Source: Alviniconcha marisindica (Eukaryota > Mollusca > Gastropoda > Provannidae). From it: DNA of 64,000 nucleotides. This document shows positions 19,062 to 32,015 of this stretch, piece after piece (position 1 is the stretch's first letter; every line of letters starts with the position of its first letter). The DNA lies in contig JABMCL010001901.1 in the NCBI GenBank assembly GCA_018857735.1, positions 203,501 to 267,500 of the forward strand, read 5' to 3'. The notes beneath the pieces are model-generated. The model was not told where the DNA came from, did not search any database, and saw nothing but the letters and a program-made list of their open reading frames with translations. The translations under genes were made by a program, and so were the position numbers.

Positions 19062-20114
19062 AACGATGGCAATCCCTGTGGATTGGGACCTGTGCGCAAA
19101 ATTGAGAGCTTCCTGGTGTTTTGTCCGTGATGCCGAAGACATTCTGGTGATGTCAAAATCAAGCGTGGGAGAAGTGCACACAACACAATAATAATAATAA
19201 TGTATTTATCATGCACCCATCAACGCCCTGAATGCTAAAAACGTGTGATTGTGTGTGTGAAAAACACAGCTTGTGTTACAGCTGTTTTCTGTTAAAAAAA
19301 CGGTGACTTACATGTTTTTCCCCAGTGTTTCATCTTAAATGATGACCTACCAGGTTTTGAACTTTAACTATGCTCTGATGCCTCCATTTTGGGGGCTGGC
19401 GCCATAATTATATGACAGACTAAACATCTAATCAGGTAGAACAGATCTAGGGAAGTGTACTCACCTATATGACAAAGCACAAGGAACAATGAAACACAAG
19501 TGCTTTCAACAGAAAATTGTCTTTGTCAGGTGTAAGAAGATAGATAATAATAGAAGAAGAAGGAAGCAAAGAAGAAGACAGACAAGGAGTTGGTGTAAAA
19601 AAAAAAAGTTCTTTACTTTTATTATCTATCTTCTTACACCTGACAAAGACAATTTTCTGTTGAAAGCACTTGTTCCATTGTTCCTTGTGTTTTGTCATAT
19701 AGGTGAATACAATTCCCTAGATCTGTTCTATTTTGTCAGCCTCATTAGATGTTTAGTCTGTCATATAATTATGGCGCCAGCCCCCAAAATGGAGGCATCA
19801 GAGCATAGTTAAAGTTCAAAACCTGGTAGGTCATCATTTAAGATGAAACACTGGGGAAAAACATGTAAGTCACCGTTTTTTTAACAGAAAACAGCTGTAA
19901 CACAAGCTGTGTTTTTCACACACACAATCACACGTTTTTAGCATTCAGGGCGTTGATGGGTGCATGATAAATACATTATTATTATTATTGTGTTGTGTGC
20001 ACTTCTCCCACGCTTGATTTTGACATCACCAGAATGTCTTCGGCATCACGGACAAAACACCAGGAAGCTCTCAATTTTGCGCACAGGTCCCAATCCACAG
20101 GGACTGCCATCGTT
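19062..20114. repeat. Large inverted repeat (two arms near 490 bp, 67-bp spacer)
   Basis: The left arm (19062-19550) and right arm (19618-20114) are reverse complements with few mismatches and a small indel (CTGACAAAA missing on the left). Outer ends read AACGATGGCARTCCCTGTGG. Matching inner landmarks include GGCGCCATAATTATATGACA and TCTTTGTCAGGTGTAAGAAG. The spacer is AAGAAG-rich with a poly-A run. It holds no recognisable protein. Confidence 0.95.
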
Positions 20115-22325
20115 CTATTTTGTCAGCCTCATCTAATCAGGTGTGAAAAGTCCAGTGGTTACAAAGTGTTCCAACAAAAGCTCTGTGTTTTTTCATCACA
20201 AACACTTGGTGGAAAACAGGCAACTCCACTTACATGGTTATCATGAATCAGCTTCCAGCATTAAGTGACTTGCATTGTTTTCTGTGTCATTTTGTAAGGG
20301 ACTTCTGTGCAGGTATTTTACCTGGAGTTTGAGGTGTTCACAAAAGAAAGTATTTATAAACCAGTAAGGTCTTTAAAAGTGTGAGTAACTAAAATCAGAT
20401 GGTTTGAATCAACTGACAGCAACATGCCATATGTATGTATCCTTGTGGTTCTGTGACATTTAAACTGTGTAATTGTACTAATGATCTCTTTTCAGATCAA
20501 TGTATTTCCAAGTTTGATTGTACTTGTATATATATATATATGATCTCTTTTTCAGACCTTTGCGTTCCCAGTCTATTACTTTCGCATGTATTGATTTTTA
20601 ACTACCACATTTTGATGTGCAACTGGTTACACCATGATGATTATACTTCAGATTGAGTCATAATATCACATTCCTGTTTTCTTTTACTCTTTTGTGTTTT
20701 TGTTATGTATGAAATGCTCCATTATTGTTTGATTTTGATTTTTACATCAACTTGAAGCTGTGATAAAAGCACACGCTGTCTAAGCATGAAATGACCGGCA
20801 AGTTTAACACGTGTTGTGCCTTATGTGAAAGAGATGTAATGTTAACCACATAAATAATATTGGCAACACTTTATGATTTCTAGTAAAGAAAGGGGAAAGC
20901 ACTGCATCATTGTTTGTAATATAACACATCAAATACACTATAGTACTTCAGTGTTGGTCCCCTGAATTGCTTTGTTTTTTAAATTGGTCTAGAGACCGAC
21001 GTTTGATTGTTGTTGCTTTTGTCTTCTTTTTTTAATTTTTATCTCTGCTTGTCAAAGATCATTTATAAAACTGTATACCTCCTGTGCTGTCATGGATAAA
21101 CAGTGACAATTCTAAATATTCTAAATGCTCAAATCTGTATGGATACAGAGACAAATGTATATATATATATTGTTGTTAGTTGTATCCAATGAGTTAGTTT
21201 TTGTTCTGTTTTTAAATTTGTATTATTATTGGTGAAACTTGCTGACACATGTTGTTCACATGATAATTGCAAGATCAGTCTAATATTACTTACGTGAAAA
21301 GTCCTTAAATGAAAAAGAAGAAGAAACTGAATGCTCAAGCATCCATACGTCCAGAAAAATAAAAAATTCAGACTTTCTGTCAATAATTCTGAGTTTAATC
21401 ATGGCACTATTCAAAGAAATAAGATGCGAAGCATGATATGAAACTGTACTGGAAAGCGGAGTTGATGACATGAAGTTATGTCATCACTTGGGCAGAATGC
21501 ATGACCAGCCCTTAACAGGAATATCCTGTGTGACCAGTTGTGCTTTGTTGAAGAAGAGGATTTCAGGGGGGTCAAACACCCACACAGCTACTAGTCAGTC
21601 TATCCATCATAACAGCCTTTCAGAAGGTCTTGCGGGTTTTAGAGATTGTATCCTGCATGCACGACATGACATTACACCTCATTGTCATGCCAACTATCTT
21701 CCAAGCACTCAACAAGTGACAAAAACTCAACCAAAACAAGATTACGTTTCTCTCTCTCTCATTTGTCGTCATTTTTAAGTGTCATTTTGTGGCTTGACAA
21801 AGGGGATTTCCCTGAAAGTTTGCACACTGTGTGTCTGTGTCAAAATAAATAAGCGTTCATTTGAACCTTTTTGTGTTATGACCAGTGTTTGTTTGTTAAA
21901 TCATAATATAAAAAAAAACTTCACAACTTCAAGCTAGCTACATCGAAATCCATCAGTGTTCAGTACAGCAACAGAAGAAGTGTTGTGTTGTCATGTGCCA
22001 ACTTCCCTTTTCAAATCTGCTGAAGGGAGGCTGGGGATGTCTGATGTCTTCCTCCTGTCTGGAATCTCAGGGCTGTCATTTGATTCATTCCCCTTTCCTA
22101 TCTCCTCTCTGGTTTTTCTGCCTAGTCCTCTTGCTATTTCTGACTTGTCATTTTTCTGCTAATGGTCAATTCTCCTGTTTTCCAAGAAAACTCAAACATT
22201 TTTTGTTATGCTTTTTTGTATGGCTCTTGTCAAGCAGCCAGGAGATGATAGTTGGTAGGTGGTATGTGCAGCTTGCTGCCATATGGCAATGGTATTTGCC
22301 ATTACGCTTTTATATAATTTTATAT
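20115..22325. other. AT-rich unique sequence, candidate SH3BP2 3' UTR
   Basis: Mostly non-repetitive. It starts with a second copy of the CTATTTTGTCAGCCTCAT segment found inside the right arm, has short TA runs (20529, 21161), and contains the candidate poly(A) signals. No exon recognised. Confidence 0.4.
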
Positions 22326-22382
22326 TTTATTGTTTCTGCCCATTCCTTTTCTTATACATTTCTTTAATCTGGTATCAATAAA
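21358..22382 (+). terminator. Candidate poly(A) signals for SH3BP2
   Basis: AATAAA occurs at 21358, 21844 and 22377 on the plus strand, in AT-rich, largely non-repetitive DNA. I noticed none between the stop at 14911 and 21358. Use of any of them would imply a 6.4-7.5 kb 3' UTR that includes the large inverted repeat. This is inference. Confidence 0.25.
22326..22331 (-). terminator. Candidate poly(A) signal for the LZTS-like gene
   Basis: On the minus strand AATAAA reads at 22331-22326, the first such hexamer I noticed downstream of the stop at 31137. If used, the 3' UTR would be about 8.8 kb and overlap the SH3BP2 3' end tail to tail. ATTAAA variants nearer the gene (about 27240, 27320) are alternatives. 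Confidence 0.2.
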
Positions 22383-22619
22383 TTAGACAGAATAGTAAAC
22401 AATACCAGCATGTCCTAGCCGTATGTGCTCTTTTAACAGGGGTAATATTTAAAGGACTACCGGTAACTCTTCAAAACTTTGTGTTGGATGTTTGTGTATA
22501 CAGTAACACTAACAGTGTGTTTTATGTTTGCATAAGGACTGGTTTTGCGGATTGACTTGAGAAAAGGTTTATATGATATAAGAAGAGTTTTGAAATGTGA
22601 ATTTGCTTATGACAGAGTC

Positions 22620-22848
22620 TGATTGTCCTGAGGTGACCCTGTGCAGTCGATACGACGTTAAAATCCAACTACTAATTACTTACTCCCTTTTCAAAATGTA
22701 GTAATGATTACAGTGCCGGACTTGTGAGTGTGTGGGGAGAGAAAGGTTTCATCTATTTAATGAGGCATCAGATGAACTCGGTAACCCGTCCCTAATAAGC
22801 CTTATGGTTTCTGTGGACATTAAACACCATGTTTACTTACTTTACTCA
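22620..22848 (+). repeat. Two SINE 3'-end fragments (families C and A)
   Basis: At 22620-22685 there is a short element with TGAGGTGACCCTGTGCAG, then ACGACGTTAAAATCCAACTA and TTACTTACT. At 22785-22848 CCCGTCCCTAATAAGCC...GGACATTAAACACCATGTTTACTTAC is the 3' end of family A only. Further family C ends are at 15886-15942, 32110-32165 and 57601-57665. Confidence 0.65.
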
Positions 22849-24726
22849 GTAAAGTGCACGAGTGAAGTAATAGTACACTACATAATACAGACATGATACA
22901 GATACATGCTGTTGCAGTAATATCAGTACACCCTTCAGTTTTCCTGTGCACTACAGTGTTACAAAGTGGTACATTAACATCAAACACACACTTGTGACCA
23001 CACACATGCACACACACACACTTGTACGCACACTCACTCACTCACACTTAGATACGTGCCCATACAGAAACACACATACTTGTAATAGTAGACATATGTG
23101 ACTTGTATTTTTGACTAGCACCATTGAATACATAAATATGTACAGGAATTCTACAAACATAAAAAGATTTTGAAGTTAAATTTGCTGCATTGCATGCACT
23201 CAACAACAACAACAAAATGGAGAACAACTGAAGCCACTGAAGCAGAACAGGCTAAAATCACACTAAAAAACTCCATTCCTTGATTGGCACTCTGACAGTC
23301 TGTGTATGAACACAGATCCAAAACAGCATCATGTGTCATGAAAAAAATAAAGTACAAATATACATTGCTTGATGAAACACAGACAAAAAAAGTTCACAAA
23401 CCAAAATTCAGCTTGACATAATCACCATTGTTCCCCCCCCCCCCCCCCCAAAAAAAAAAAAACAACAACACCCACACAACCTTAAAGACCCACTTCATTG
23501 CAATAAAAAAAAAAAAAGGATGTTTACACAGGTTACACCTGAAGAGCACTGAAGAGTTCACACTTTTCAAATGAACATAACAACAGAAAAGTGATTGTAT
23601 CAAGAATGTGTGGTTTAAGAAAGCAAAGAAAATGTTCCACAAAGACAAGTCATTTAAGCCTGCTCAACAAACAAGGTGGTTAGCAAAACGGTGATCACTG
23701 TGAGGCACGGTCAACAGAAACAAAACCCAGCAGCTGAACCACGGCAGGCCGCCAAGAACCCTTACCACAGAGATCAAAGGAACAAGTTATGAGCAAACAC
23801 AGACACAAAGGTGCAAACAAACGAGCAAGCAGGAAAACCTGGGAGGCACAAAAACAAACTTCTCTTCAGAGACTGACCATCACAACCGAGCGTAGCTATA
23901 AACAAAAAAAACAAAGGGGGGTCAAGAGCACATGCAGCCCTGACTGACATGACACCCTTCAGTGTTCCTCTCTCCTCCTGACGTGCAGAGTTGACTGTGT
24001 ATTACTATTAGAGACTGAGTACAAGTAAAACCCAATAAACGTCCTTATTCTCTGTCCCTCAGTCAGTTGTTACCTTCCTGCAACACCTCTTCACAAACTC
24101 TAAGCAGAACTGTGGCCGACAGTTTTCATACGATACTTTTGGTTCTGAAACATGTAACTGTAAGGGGTTAAAAAGAAGTCTTAAGACAAAACAGCAGGCA
24201 CGGTTCCCTCCCAAAAAAGTGACTAAAGAATGGCTATTCTTACACTGAAACAATGAAAAATGTAAAACAATGATTTTGCCCCCCCCCCCCCCATCATTTT
24301 TTTCTCCCTTTTTTCTTTTTAAACATAACCATCTCTCACTTTGTCACTTTTTGAAGGCAATAATGCTGCAAATCTGCAAAGTTTCATCCTGTCAAAAGAA
24401 ACGGTATCAACAAGAATATTATCCTTTTGAACACTAAACCTTTTAGCCAGAGGCGGATAATAAGAATCACATCTAGGTTTTCTCATGCCACAATAACAGG
24501 TTTTAAGAGCATCAAGGGGGTTGCCTCTCACAGAAAAAGGTTCTCCTGCAAGTCTTAGTGAGGTGACCTGCTTGCAGTATGCCAGGTAAAAATGGAACTG
24601 TAAACTCAGGTTGTAAACTCAACATGAAGCCCTGGTGAGTCAATGATGTAGCTTCACTTAAATCCTACCCAATTTAAAGCTTCAAACACTGACCCTACTA
24701 CAGCAGTTTTAAATCTGCCATTGTAC
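22849..24726. other. AT-rich stretch without recognisable gene
   Basis: Contains CACACA tracts (22983-23045), a poly-C/poly-A run (23432-23465), a second poly-C run (24281-24292) and otherwise unique sequence. It could be distal 3' UTR of the LZTS-like gene (A-rich on plus, T-rich on minus). Confidence 0.35.
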
Positions 24727-25290
24727 ATACATACTTATCAGGGGAATCTGTTGCATTACACATTCAATCTGGCATTGTACACACATACTTGAAATGGGAA
24801 TTTACTGTACTACACATTCAACCTGGCATTGTCCACACATACTTCAGCGGGGAATCTATTGCACTACACATTCAATCTGCCACTGTACACATATACTTCA
24901 GAGGGGAATCTATTGCACTACACACTCAACACAGCCATTGCACACACATACTTGAGAGGGGAATCTACTGCACTACACACTCAACACAACCATTGTACAC
25001 ACATACTTGAGAGGGGAATCTATTGCACTACACACTCAACACAGCCATTGTACACACACACTTGAGAGGGGAATCTATTGCACTACACATTCAATCTGCC
25101 ATTGTACATACATACTTCAGCGGGGAATCTATTGCACTGCACACTCAACACAGCCATAGTCCAAGTACACACATACTTGAGTGGGGAATCTATTGCACTA
25201 CACATTCAATCTGCCACTGTACACACATACTTCAGCGGGGAATCTATTGCACTGCACACTCAACACAGCCATTGTTGATCTTCTTGAGGG
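24727..25290 (+). repeat. 54-bp minisatellite, about ten copies
   Basis: GGGGAATCTATTGCACTACA, CAYTCAAYMYRGCCATTGTA, CACACATACTTGAG recurs at about 54-55 bp (24742, 24796, 24849, 24903, 24958, 25013, 25068, 25122, 25183, 25237). Two subtypes differ in TTCAATCTGCC versus CTCAACACAGCC. Confidence 0.9.
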
Positions 25291-28200
25291 GATTAGGATT
25301 CCTGTAAACACTCAACTTGGTCAATGTGCATATTCCTTTTTCTTTTTTGGCAGGGGAAGCAGGGGGCGGAGGGGGAGGGAGGGGTTGAACTGCCTGTAGT
25401 AGCACAACCTTTTGTTTTCAATTCCCATTTTTTAATTGTTTAATTCTTTGTCTTTGCAATTTATAGCAGAAGAAAACTGGACAAAACCTACTGTGACACT
25501 CCCATTTTAACACCCTCAGCAAAAAGCAAACATTAGCACCTCACAAAGTACACTGTCTCCAATTTGCAGAGCACACACAGAGTCACTTCAACCAAGAACA
25601 AGAAAAGTGAAACCAACAACTTTTTACATTGCATGGTATAAATTGGTATATAAAAGCAGATGATTTGAATATAAAAACAGACTTTTCTTCACATGCCCAT
25701 GACCAAAAGTACTCAACCCTCCACATCGACAGTCAAACATGGTCATTTGCAAACTGAACAACAGCTATACGCATCTCTTCTCTGGTCAAAATCTGAGAAG
25801 ATGAAAAACAAAACAAAAAAACAACAACACACAAATGGCAACAGATCATTTTGACAACCCATGCCAAATAAGCCTCAAAGTGTACATTTCCATTTAGGGA
25901 CAGTAAATTACTGTCAACTCAAGGAAGCACAATAACTGCTGTTGAAGTTGATGGCAGAAGTGAAAACATGGCAATACATGGTTCATAATCATACAGAATT
26001 TTCACCTGCAAATTCCCAACTTTTCCCAAATGTAAGGACCATTTTCCCAGACCAAGCTACACAGAGTTACACACTAGCATTTCAAGTCCCATAAAATTTG
26101 TATTTTTATCATCCATGGTTTGATCTCCCTTTTTTTGTTTGTTTGTTTTCTCCAAATCCTCCTGAAGCAGACATATATCTGTTGACCATTATTATGGACT
26201 TCTCAAACTTTCCAAGACACTGGCCAAAAAATTCTGTTTTATCCCAAATTTTCCAGGCCTGGCAAAATGCACCTGTTATCCCAAACTTTCCCAATTTTTG
26301 AAAGACTATGAACCCTGCAGTATTCACAAACATGATTCTTTCAAAATACTGGCCAAGAAAACTTGATTAAAAACAAACAATGTGTGTTTAAAGAGAAATT
26401 CAAAGCTATTCTGAGGCACAAGGGTATGTAATGATACTGATACATGAGCATTTTCAGCCACATGATTGAGAAGAACCCTTTAAACTCCAAGCATTCAGAC
26501 CTGTCCATCTTAAATGTACTGGCTGCCACACAACACAGCTGAAACTGATGGTTTACAGCAAGGGAAAGGTCAACATAGCCAACTTTGCTACTCAAGAGTT
26601 CCATCCCTTGTCACCTCTGGCCTTTCATTGGCTCCAGTCCAAAACAGTGGGCACTCATTGGCTGGCACATGAAGTTCATCCATTTGAAATATAACATGCT
26701 GAATTTGGAACAGACAGGTTAAACCCGATGTGCTGAGCCATTTCAACCATATGGCTCTGCAGACACATAATCCATCTGAGATCAGGTTCGGACAGTCCCC
26801 CTGAACCATACAGCCAAAACGGCTGTGTATCATCGCCTTAAGTCTGGTGTTTAACCCAATAGCATGAATGCAAGCAAATGAGAGCTGATGGAGGTCAAAC
26901 TCCTGCTGAATATGACTCCAGTCTTTTTCCGCAGAGCCACCAGCTGAGGTAACAGAGGCCTTTGGCCCAGTGTCACCAGCCAGAAAAAAATAAACATCTC
27001 CCTGCCTCCAACCTAGGCCAACTATGTGTCAGGCTGGCATGCTGTCAGACCACCAGCACCCCACTGGTTGGAATGGGTAGTGCTGCTCCTGCTCCTCCTC
27101 CAGGTAAGGTGGCCCACATTTTCTGCAAGGGATTAACTAATAAAGCATTAAAAAAATTAAGAGCTGTGTGATGGTTTCTCTCAATCAATTATTTAAAGCC
27201 AAGGTGTAACAAAAAACAACAACAAATTTTACCCAATCCTTTAATCAGTCTGACAGTCAGGGGACAAATCATACAGGTAAGGTATTTTCAGTTACACCAA
27301 CAGAAAATGCAGTTAATGAACTTTAATTTGATTTTTGACACAAATTAAGCACACTGAAAATGCACTCAAATACTTCCTTCATGGTGCTTTACAACCACAG
27401 AAAACATCATAAGGCTTCCTAGGGGTAGGACTCAAAGACTATAAAGAGCCTTAATTTGATACAAATTTGAAGACTGTGCTTAGTACCTGAGTTATGTCCC
27501 TTGTGTAGCACCTGAGTTATTTCCCCTCATAATGAAAGCTGCGGCCCTTTAGAGATAATGGAGCTGACAGAATGTTACATTGTACACCGCTAAAGCCAAA
27601 GTAGGCTTTTGTACCTTGAAGTGCATTTTGAGTCACGTACAGGTCAAAATGGACTCTAAGCAGTATGGCCATGGTAGAACAAACCATCTAGAATGTGAAA
27701 AGAACGCAAAACACTGAATTGATCAAATGACCCTCAGCCAAACAAACACTGATTTGTACACAGACTCACCTAATGTTAAGTGCAAGTCTAAAAGTCTAAC
27801 TCCAGGCAGAAATATACACAATTAACAGCCATTACCAGACTTCTCTAGTTTACTGTACACTTGCCATGTTGCTTTTAAGTATGTGACTTTCCATTAAGTC
27901 CAAGAACACTGCTAGAATGGAGGCAGCCACTACATAAAGCAATAAGCTGTCTATATATACTGAGGTGGACAGGAGGGTGGAGGGGGGGAGGGGCTGGAAA
28001 CAGAGCAAACTACAGGACTCATTTCGGCATGGTGTCAATCCCATTTGAATTGTGGACACTCAGAATATTCACTTCAACAGGCTCAAAGTAAAAAAATATT
28101 GATTTCAACAGGCTACTCAAGACAAAGACAACCATTAAAAACACACGCAGGAAAGAAAATGGAATTGTGCCCTCAGTTAGGCAGCCAGTAAAGCCCATTC

Positions 28201-29027
28201 AGTGTGGTTTGGTAGTGATGCCACACAAATCAAACATGTTGCGTAGTCATGATTTTCAAATGCACACACTGTGATCAAGGAAAGCATCAAACATCTTAAA
28301 TATTCTATTTTTACGTCAGATCAAAAACATGCACAAGCATTTCAGCTACAGGGGGACAATAGCACAGTAAAGCTGACAATGATGACAAACCGAAATGATA
28401 CTACTACTAATAATACTATTAACACCAGCAAAAAACGGTTCCAACCTGACTATGAATTAATGTAAAATGCTATACACTGCATGTTGATTAATTTGCCAAC
28501 TGCTTGATTATCTGTCATAACATAGATTGTTGAAGCATCATATTTCAAGAGCAGTGCCATTCTGTTTCAATCAAGCAAAGTGTAAATTCATGATTCTTTT
28601 TTTTTTCCACTTCAGTGGTTAAATGCATCATGAAGTGGTTACTTTTTCAAAAGCAGATCTGAAAGCATTTCTACTCGTAACAAAACAACAGGACTGAGTT
28701 GGCAGTGGGCTACCCTCAGTAATTTCCTTTTCAAGCTCAATGCTGAGGATCCTATTTCAGTCCCAGCCAAAATGCTCATCAAAACAAAACAACTTTAAAA
28801 AATATAAAGTGTAAAAACAAAACATGACTGGCTTCCATCATAAAAAATTGCACATACCTCCGTTCCCTTCACCCAAAATACAATCATTATCAAAAATACA
28901 AAAAATTGGACATAGGTGCATTACAATCATGAATAATAGGTCTTGATATTTAAAAAAAAAAAGTAGCATCATCTTTCACAGCTGCAGAATAGGATTTACC
29001 AGTACAGTGGAAGGAAGGAAATCGGGT
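25291..29027. other. Unique AT-rich stretch between the two genes
   Basis: No exon recognised on either strand. Short ORFs show no family similarity. A G-rich run (25355-25384) and scattered homopolymers are the only structure I see. It may be 3' UTR of the LZTS-like gene. Confidence 0.35.
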
Positions 29028-29129
29028 ATTAACACCCAGTCAACCATGACGGTTATATCAGGAAGTGGAACCCCATGGGCCCATATAAAACACCACTCCT
29101 TCTTCAAGGCTTTTTTTTTTTTAACCTTC

Positions 29130-29640
29130 CACTTCATGTCTCCATGCAAACTGCAAGCACTTGTTTACAACATCTTTCCTGCAACCACTGCCCTAACTGG
29201 TTACGCCACAGGTCGCAGAAATGGTGCTCAAATGAAAGTACATTTATAACAGACAACTCAGATTACATCAGGTGTTTCTTTTATAACGCACACGTTGTAC
29301 AAATAAAACCCAAATCATCTGAATTGAGACAGCACTCACTTTTTACCCATGGCCTCTTGTTTACGTGTATGCTTTGAGACTATGTTGCTTCTAGTTCTAC
29401 AGTCTTATTAATACCCAAACCTTTCTGAGGGTGCTGACAGCATCGGTGGACAGCTGCACGGATATAAAGACTGCCCCTTCAGTGGTGTCATCAATTCTGG
29501 CAGAGTTTGGAGGAAGGTGCTGGAAAGCATCGACAGCATCTCTGGACAGCTGCATGGAGATGAAGAGTGCCCCTTCAGTTGCGTAACCAGTTCTGGCAGT
29601 TTGGCAGCAGGTGCCAAAAGTGATGCTGGCAGTGTGGTCT
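29130..29640 (-). repeat. Dispersed repeat family D, copy 3 (internally duplicated)
   Basis: On the minus strand the CTGCCAGAACTGGTTACGC...GCAGCTGTCC...CAGCACC segment occurs twice in tandem (29437-29520 and 29525-29605). TTTACGT and GTTTACAACATC blocks lie toward the left end. A family B end (29028-29070) adjoins it on the left. Confidence 0.55.
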
Positions 29641-30392
29641 CCATGTGGAGGGGCCCCTGACCCAGCAAGGAGCAGCCCTCTCTACAGACCCCTTTCACTG
29701 CTTCTTAGTGTGGCCTTGACAGAGGGGTTTCACAATGCACAGATCCCACCAGTGTGTTCAGCACTGCACTTTGTCGCACACAAACATCGAAAGACCTTTC
29801 CCAGCTTAAGGTTGCTTACAAAGGAGCCCTCGCAAGGGCGCACTTGCTGAAGACGAAAATCAACTCAATACAGAGTGGTTAAGTTTACGGTTCAAGTCTT
29901 TTGACACCTGTTCAGCCACAGTCAAATACTTTGTTCACCAACACTTTCAGCTGTATGTTCCGCAGACTGCCAATCTCCTCTCAAATGAGAGTGGTACGAA
30001 GAGTTAACAGTTTCTAGTGTAGCTCTTCTGAGCCAAGAACAATGAAACTATCAGGTCACGATTCTTTTGTCTTCATTTCAGTGCTTGCAGTTTGTTTGTC
30101 GTGTATTTTACTCTGCCTCATGTGAAGCATATTTTTTGTAGCTTTTCTTACCCATCTCCAGCACATCCAGGACACCAGCAATCAGCACTAATATCAGAAA
30201 CAGAAAAACAAAGCAGCTATTTTCGATTGATTATTTGATGTGACTTATGAGGACTAACCCTTATTCTACAAGTCTTCATACTGTCACCACTTACGTACAA
30301 CTGGTAGACAGAGATGATTTTCTAAACATGTCTAATTCTACATGCATAAGCCCTGACACAACAGCAGGGAGAATGTGTGTGTCATGTGTTGC

Positions 30393-30434
<42 letters not shown>

Positions 30435-30880
30435 TGCACACACACATACGCACAAACACACACACGTACACAGTTTGTTGATAAGGTCATAAGGCACAGC
30501 AGCAGCGAATCAGCTTGTGCTCAAGCAGTGTGTCAGTGAAAGTTATGAGAGTTCTCTTAGTAAGAAGTACTCTGATGGCCTTATATCAAAATTCGTCCAC
30601 AGGGGATTTCACTAGACAGCAAAACCCACTGGGAGCAACCATCATAAACATTAAAACAGGGCACCAGTATTTTTACCACATTGGGCTTTTTTCTCTCCAG
30701 CTCCTGCAGCCACATGCCTGTCGATGCATGCAGTGTGAGACTAACCATCCTGAACCATCACCGTCTGGTAAAAAGCCAAGGCTGAAAAAAACCCAACAAG
30801 CAGAGAGGAAAAGCCACAACATGCAACAGACACTGTTACAGCAGGTAGCACCAGGCAGCTCCTTTCACTCTGACAGCGCT
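29641..30880. other. Gap downstream of the LZTS-like gene
   Basis: Unique sequence with one CA microsatellite (30391-30470). No coding signature. Confidence 0.4.
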
Positions 30881-30898
30881 CACAGTGACCTGGTCAGG

Positions 30899-31096
30899 AG
30901 ATCGCTCACAACAGATTCCACTGGTCTACATGCCAAACACTGAACTGACAGAAAGTGACAGCAGAGATTGCTCACAACAGATTCTACTGGTCTACATGCC
31001 AATCAATTCACTGACAGAGAGTGACAGCAGAGATTGCTCACAACCGATTCTACTGGTCTACATGCCAATCAATGAACTGAGAGAGAGTGACAGCAC
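30899..31096 (+). repeat. 66-bp tandem repeat in LZTS-like 3' UTR, three copies
   Basis: ATYGCTCACAACMGATTCYA, CTGGTCTACATGCCAA starts at about 30902, 30967 and 31033. It ends 40 bp before the stop codon of the LZTS-like gene, with a poly-C run between. It should be in the 3' UTR. Confidence 0.85.
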
Positions 31097-31136
31097 CTTA
31101 AGTCACCCCCCCCCCCCCCCCCAAATGCTCTGCTCT

Positions 31137-32015
31137 CTAACAAACGGACTCCTCTCCATTCAAGGCCACAAGTTTCAAGTCTCGACTTTCCAGCTCCAGG
31201 GTCAGCTGCTCCACTTCAGCCTCTAAGGTGGTGTTCTTGCGCTGCATCTGGACGTAGTTGAGCTGCAGCTGCTTCTGGTAGCGAATCACTTTGTTCTTCT
31301 CCGCCAGCCACTGCATGCGCTCCGTCTCCACCAGCGCTTCCGCCGCCTGCAACTGCTCCCGTAGCTTGTCAATCTGTCTTTCCAACGACCGCGTGTACTC
31401 CTCTTCAGACACCAGTGCAGGACAAACAGCGCCGTCCTCACTGCCATGGTCGGAATGGCTCGTCTGCGTACACTCCTCACAGATGGACGCCCTGTCGACG
31501 CCCGACAGCTGATCCAGCTGCTCACGAACTGACGTCAGCTCCTCCGACCGGGATACCGCCTCGTCCAGTGTCAGAGAAAGGCGTCGGCTCTTCTCCTCCA
31601 GCTGCGCCTGCAGCTCCTGCAGCTGCGACCGCAGGGCGATGATCTCCGTGTTCTTCATGGCCACCTCCTCTTGCAGCACCAGCTGCTGCTGAAGGTCCCC
31701 GGGGCTGGACTGAACGCTGGAGCAGGACAGTTTCTGGGGAGTCAGCGACAGGGTGGATGACGCTGTGCTCTCCGGCTCCGAGCTGTAAGTGTCAACCTGG
31801 TTCTGACTGTGCCGGGCCACGGCGTCCTTTTCGGCCTGCAGGTTGCTGTACTTGCCATGTGTGTGCTGCTTGTCCTGCTGCAGCCGGCGGACCTGCACAG
31901 CCAGGGCCTGCTCCAGCTTGTTGGCTTTCTGCTGCTGCACCTTCAGCTTGCGCTCGTACTCCTCCTTGATCTCCCGCATGTCCTGCAGCCACCGGCTCTT
32001 CTTCTCCTCGTACAC
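31137..32015 (-). CDS. LZTS-like last exon (Fez1 coiled coil, C-terminus)
   Basis: Acceptor GTTGGCAG; the exon begins with GTG (Val) directly after Gln, giving FQVYEEKKSRWL, so it is not a start codon. It encodes 292 residues of coiled coil with a Ser/Thr-rich break (TYSSEPESTASS). A second linker contains CEECTQTSHSDHGSEDG, followed by the conserved EKNKVIRYQKQLQLNYVQMQRKN. The protein ends ESVC, which loosely resembles a PDZ ligand. The G+C-rich coding stretch stands out from AT-rich flanks. Confidence 0.92.
   Translation of the reverse strand: MYEEKKSRWLQDMREIKEEYERKLKVQQQKANKLEQALAVQVRRLQQDKQHTHGKYSNLQAEKDAVARHSQNQVDTYSSEPESTASSTLSLTPQKLSCSSVQSSPGDLQQQLVLQEEVAMKNTEIIALRSQLQELQAQLEEKSRRLSLTLDEAVSRSEELTSVREQLDQLSGVDRASICEECTQTSHSDHGSEDGAVCPALVSEEEYTRSLERQIDKLREQLQAAEALVETERMQWLAEKNKVIRYQKQLQLNYVQMQRKNTTLEAEVEQLTLELESRDLKLVALNGEESVC

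Noticed and set aside
26962..27171. Possible exon ending in CTCCAG|GTAAGG on the plus strand
   Set aside because: A good donor-like site, but no matching acceptor, domain or partner exon was found.
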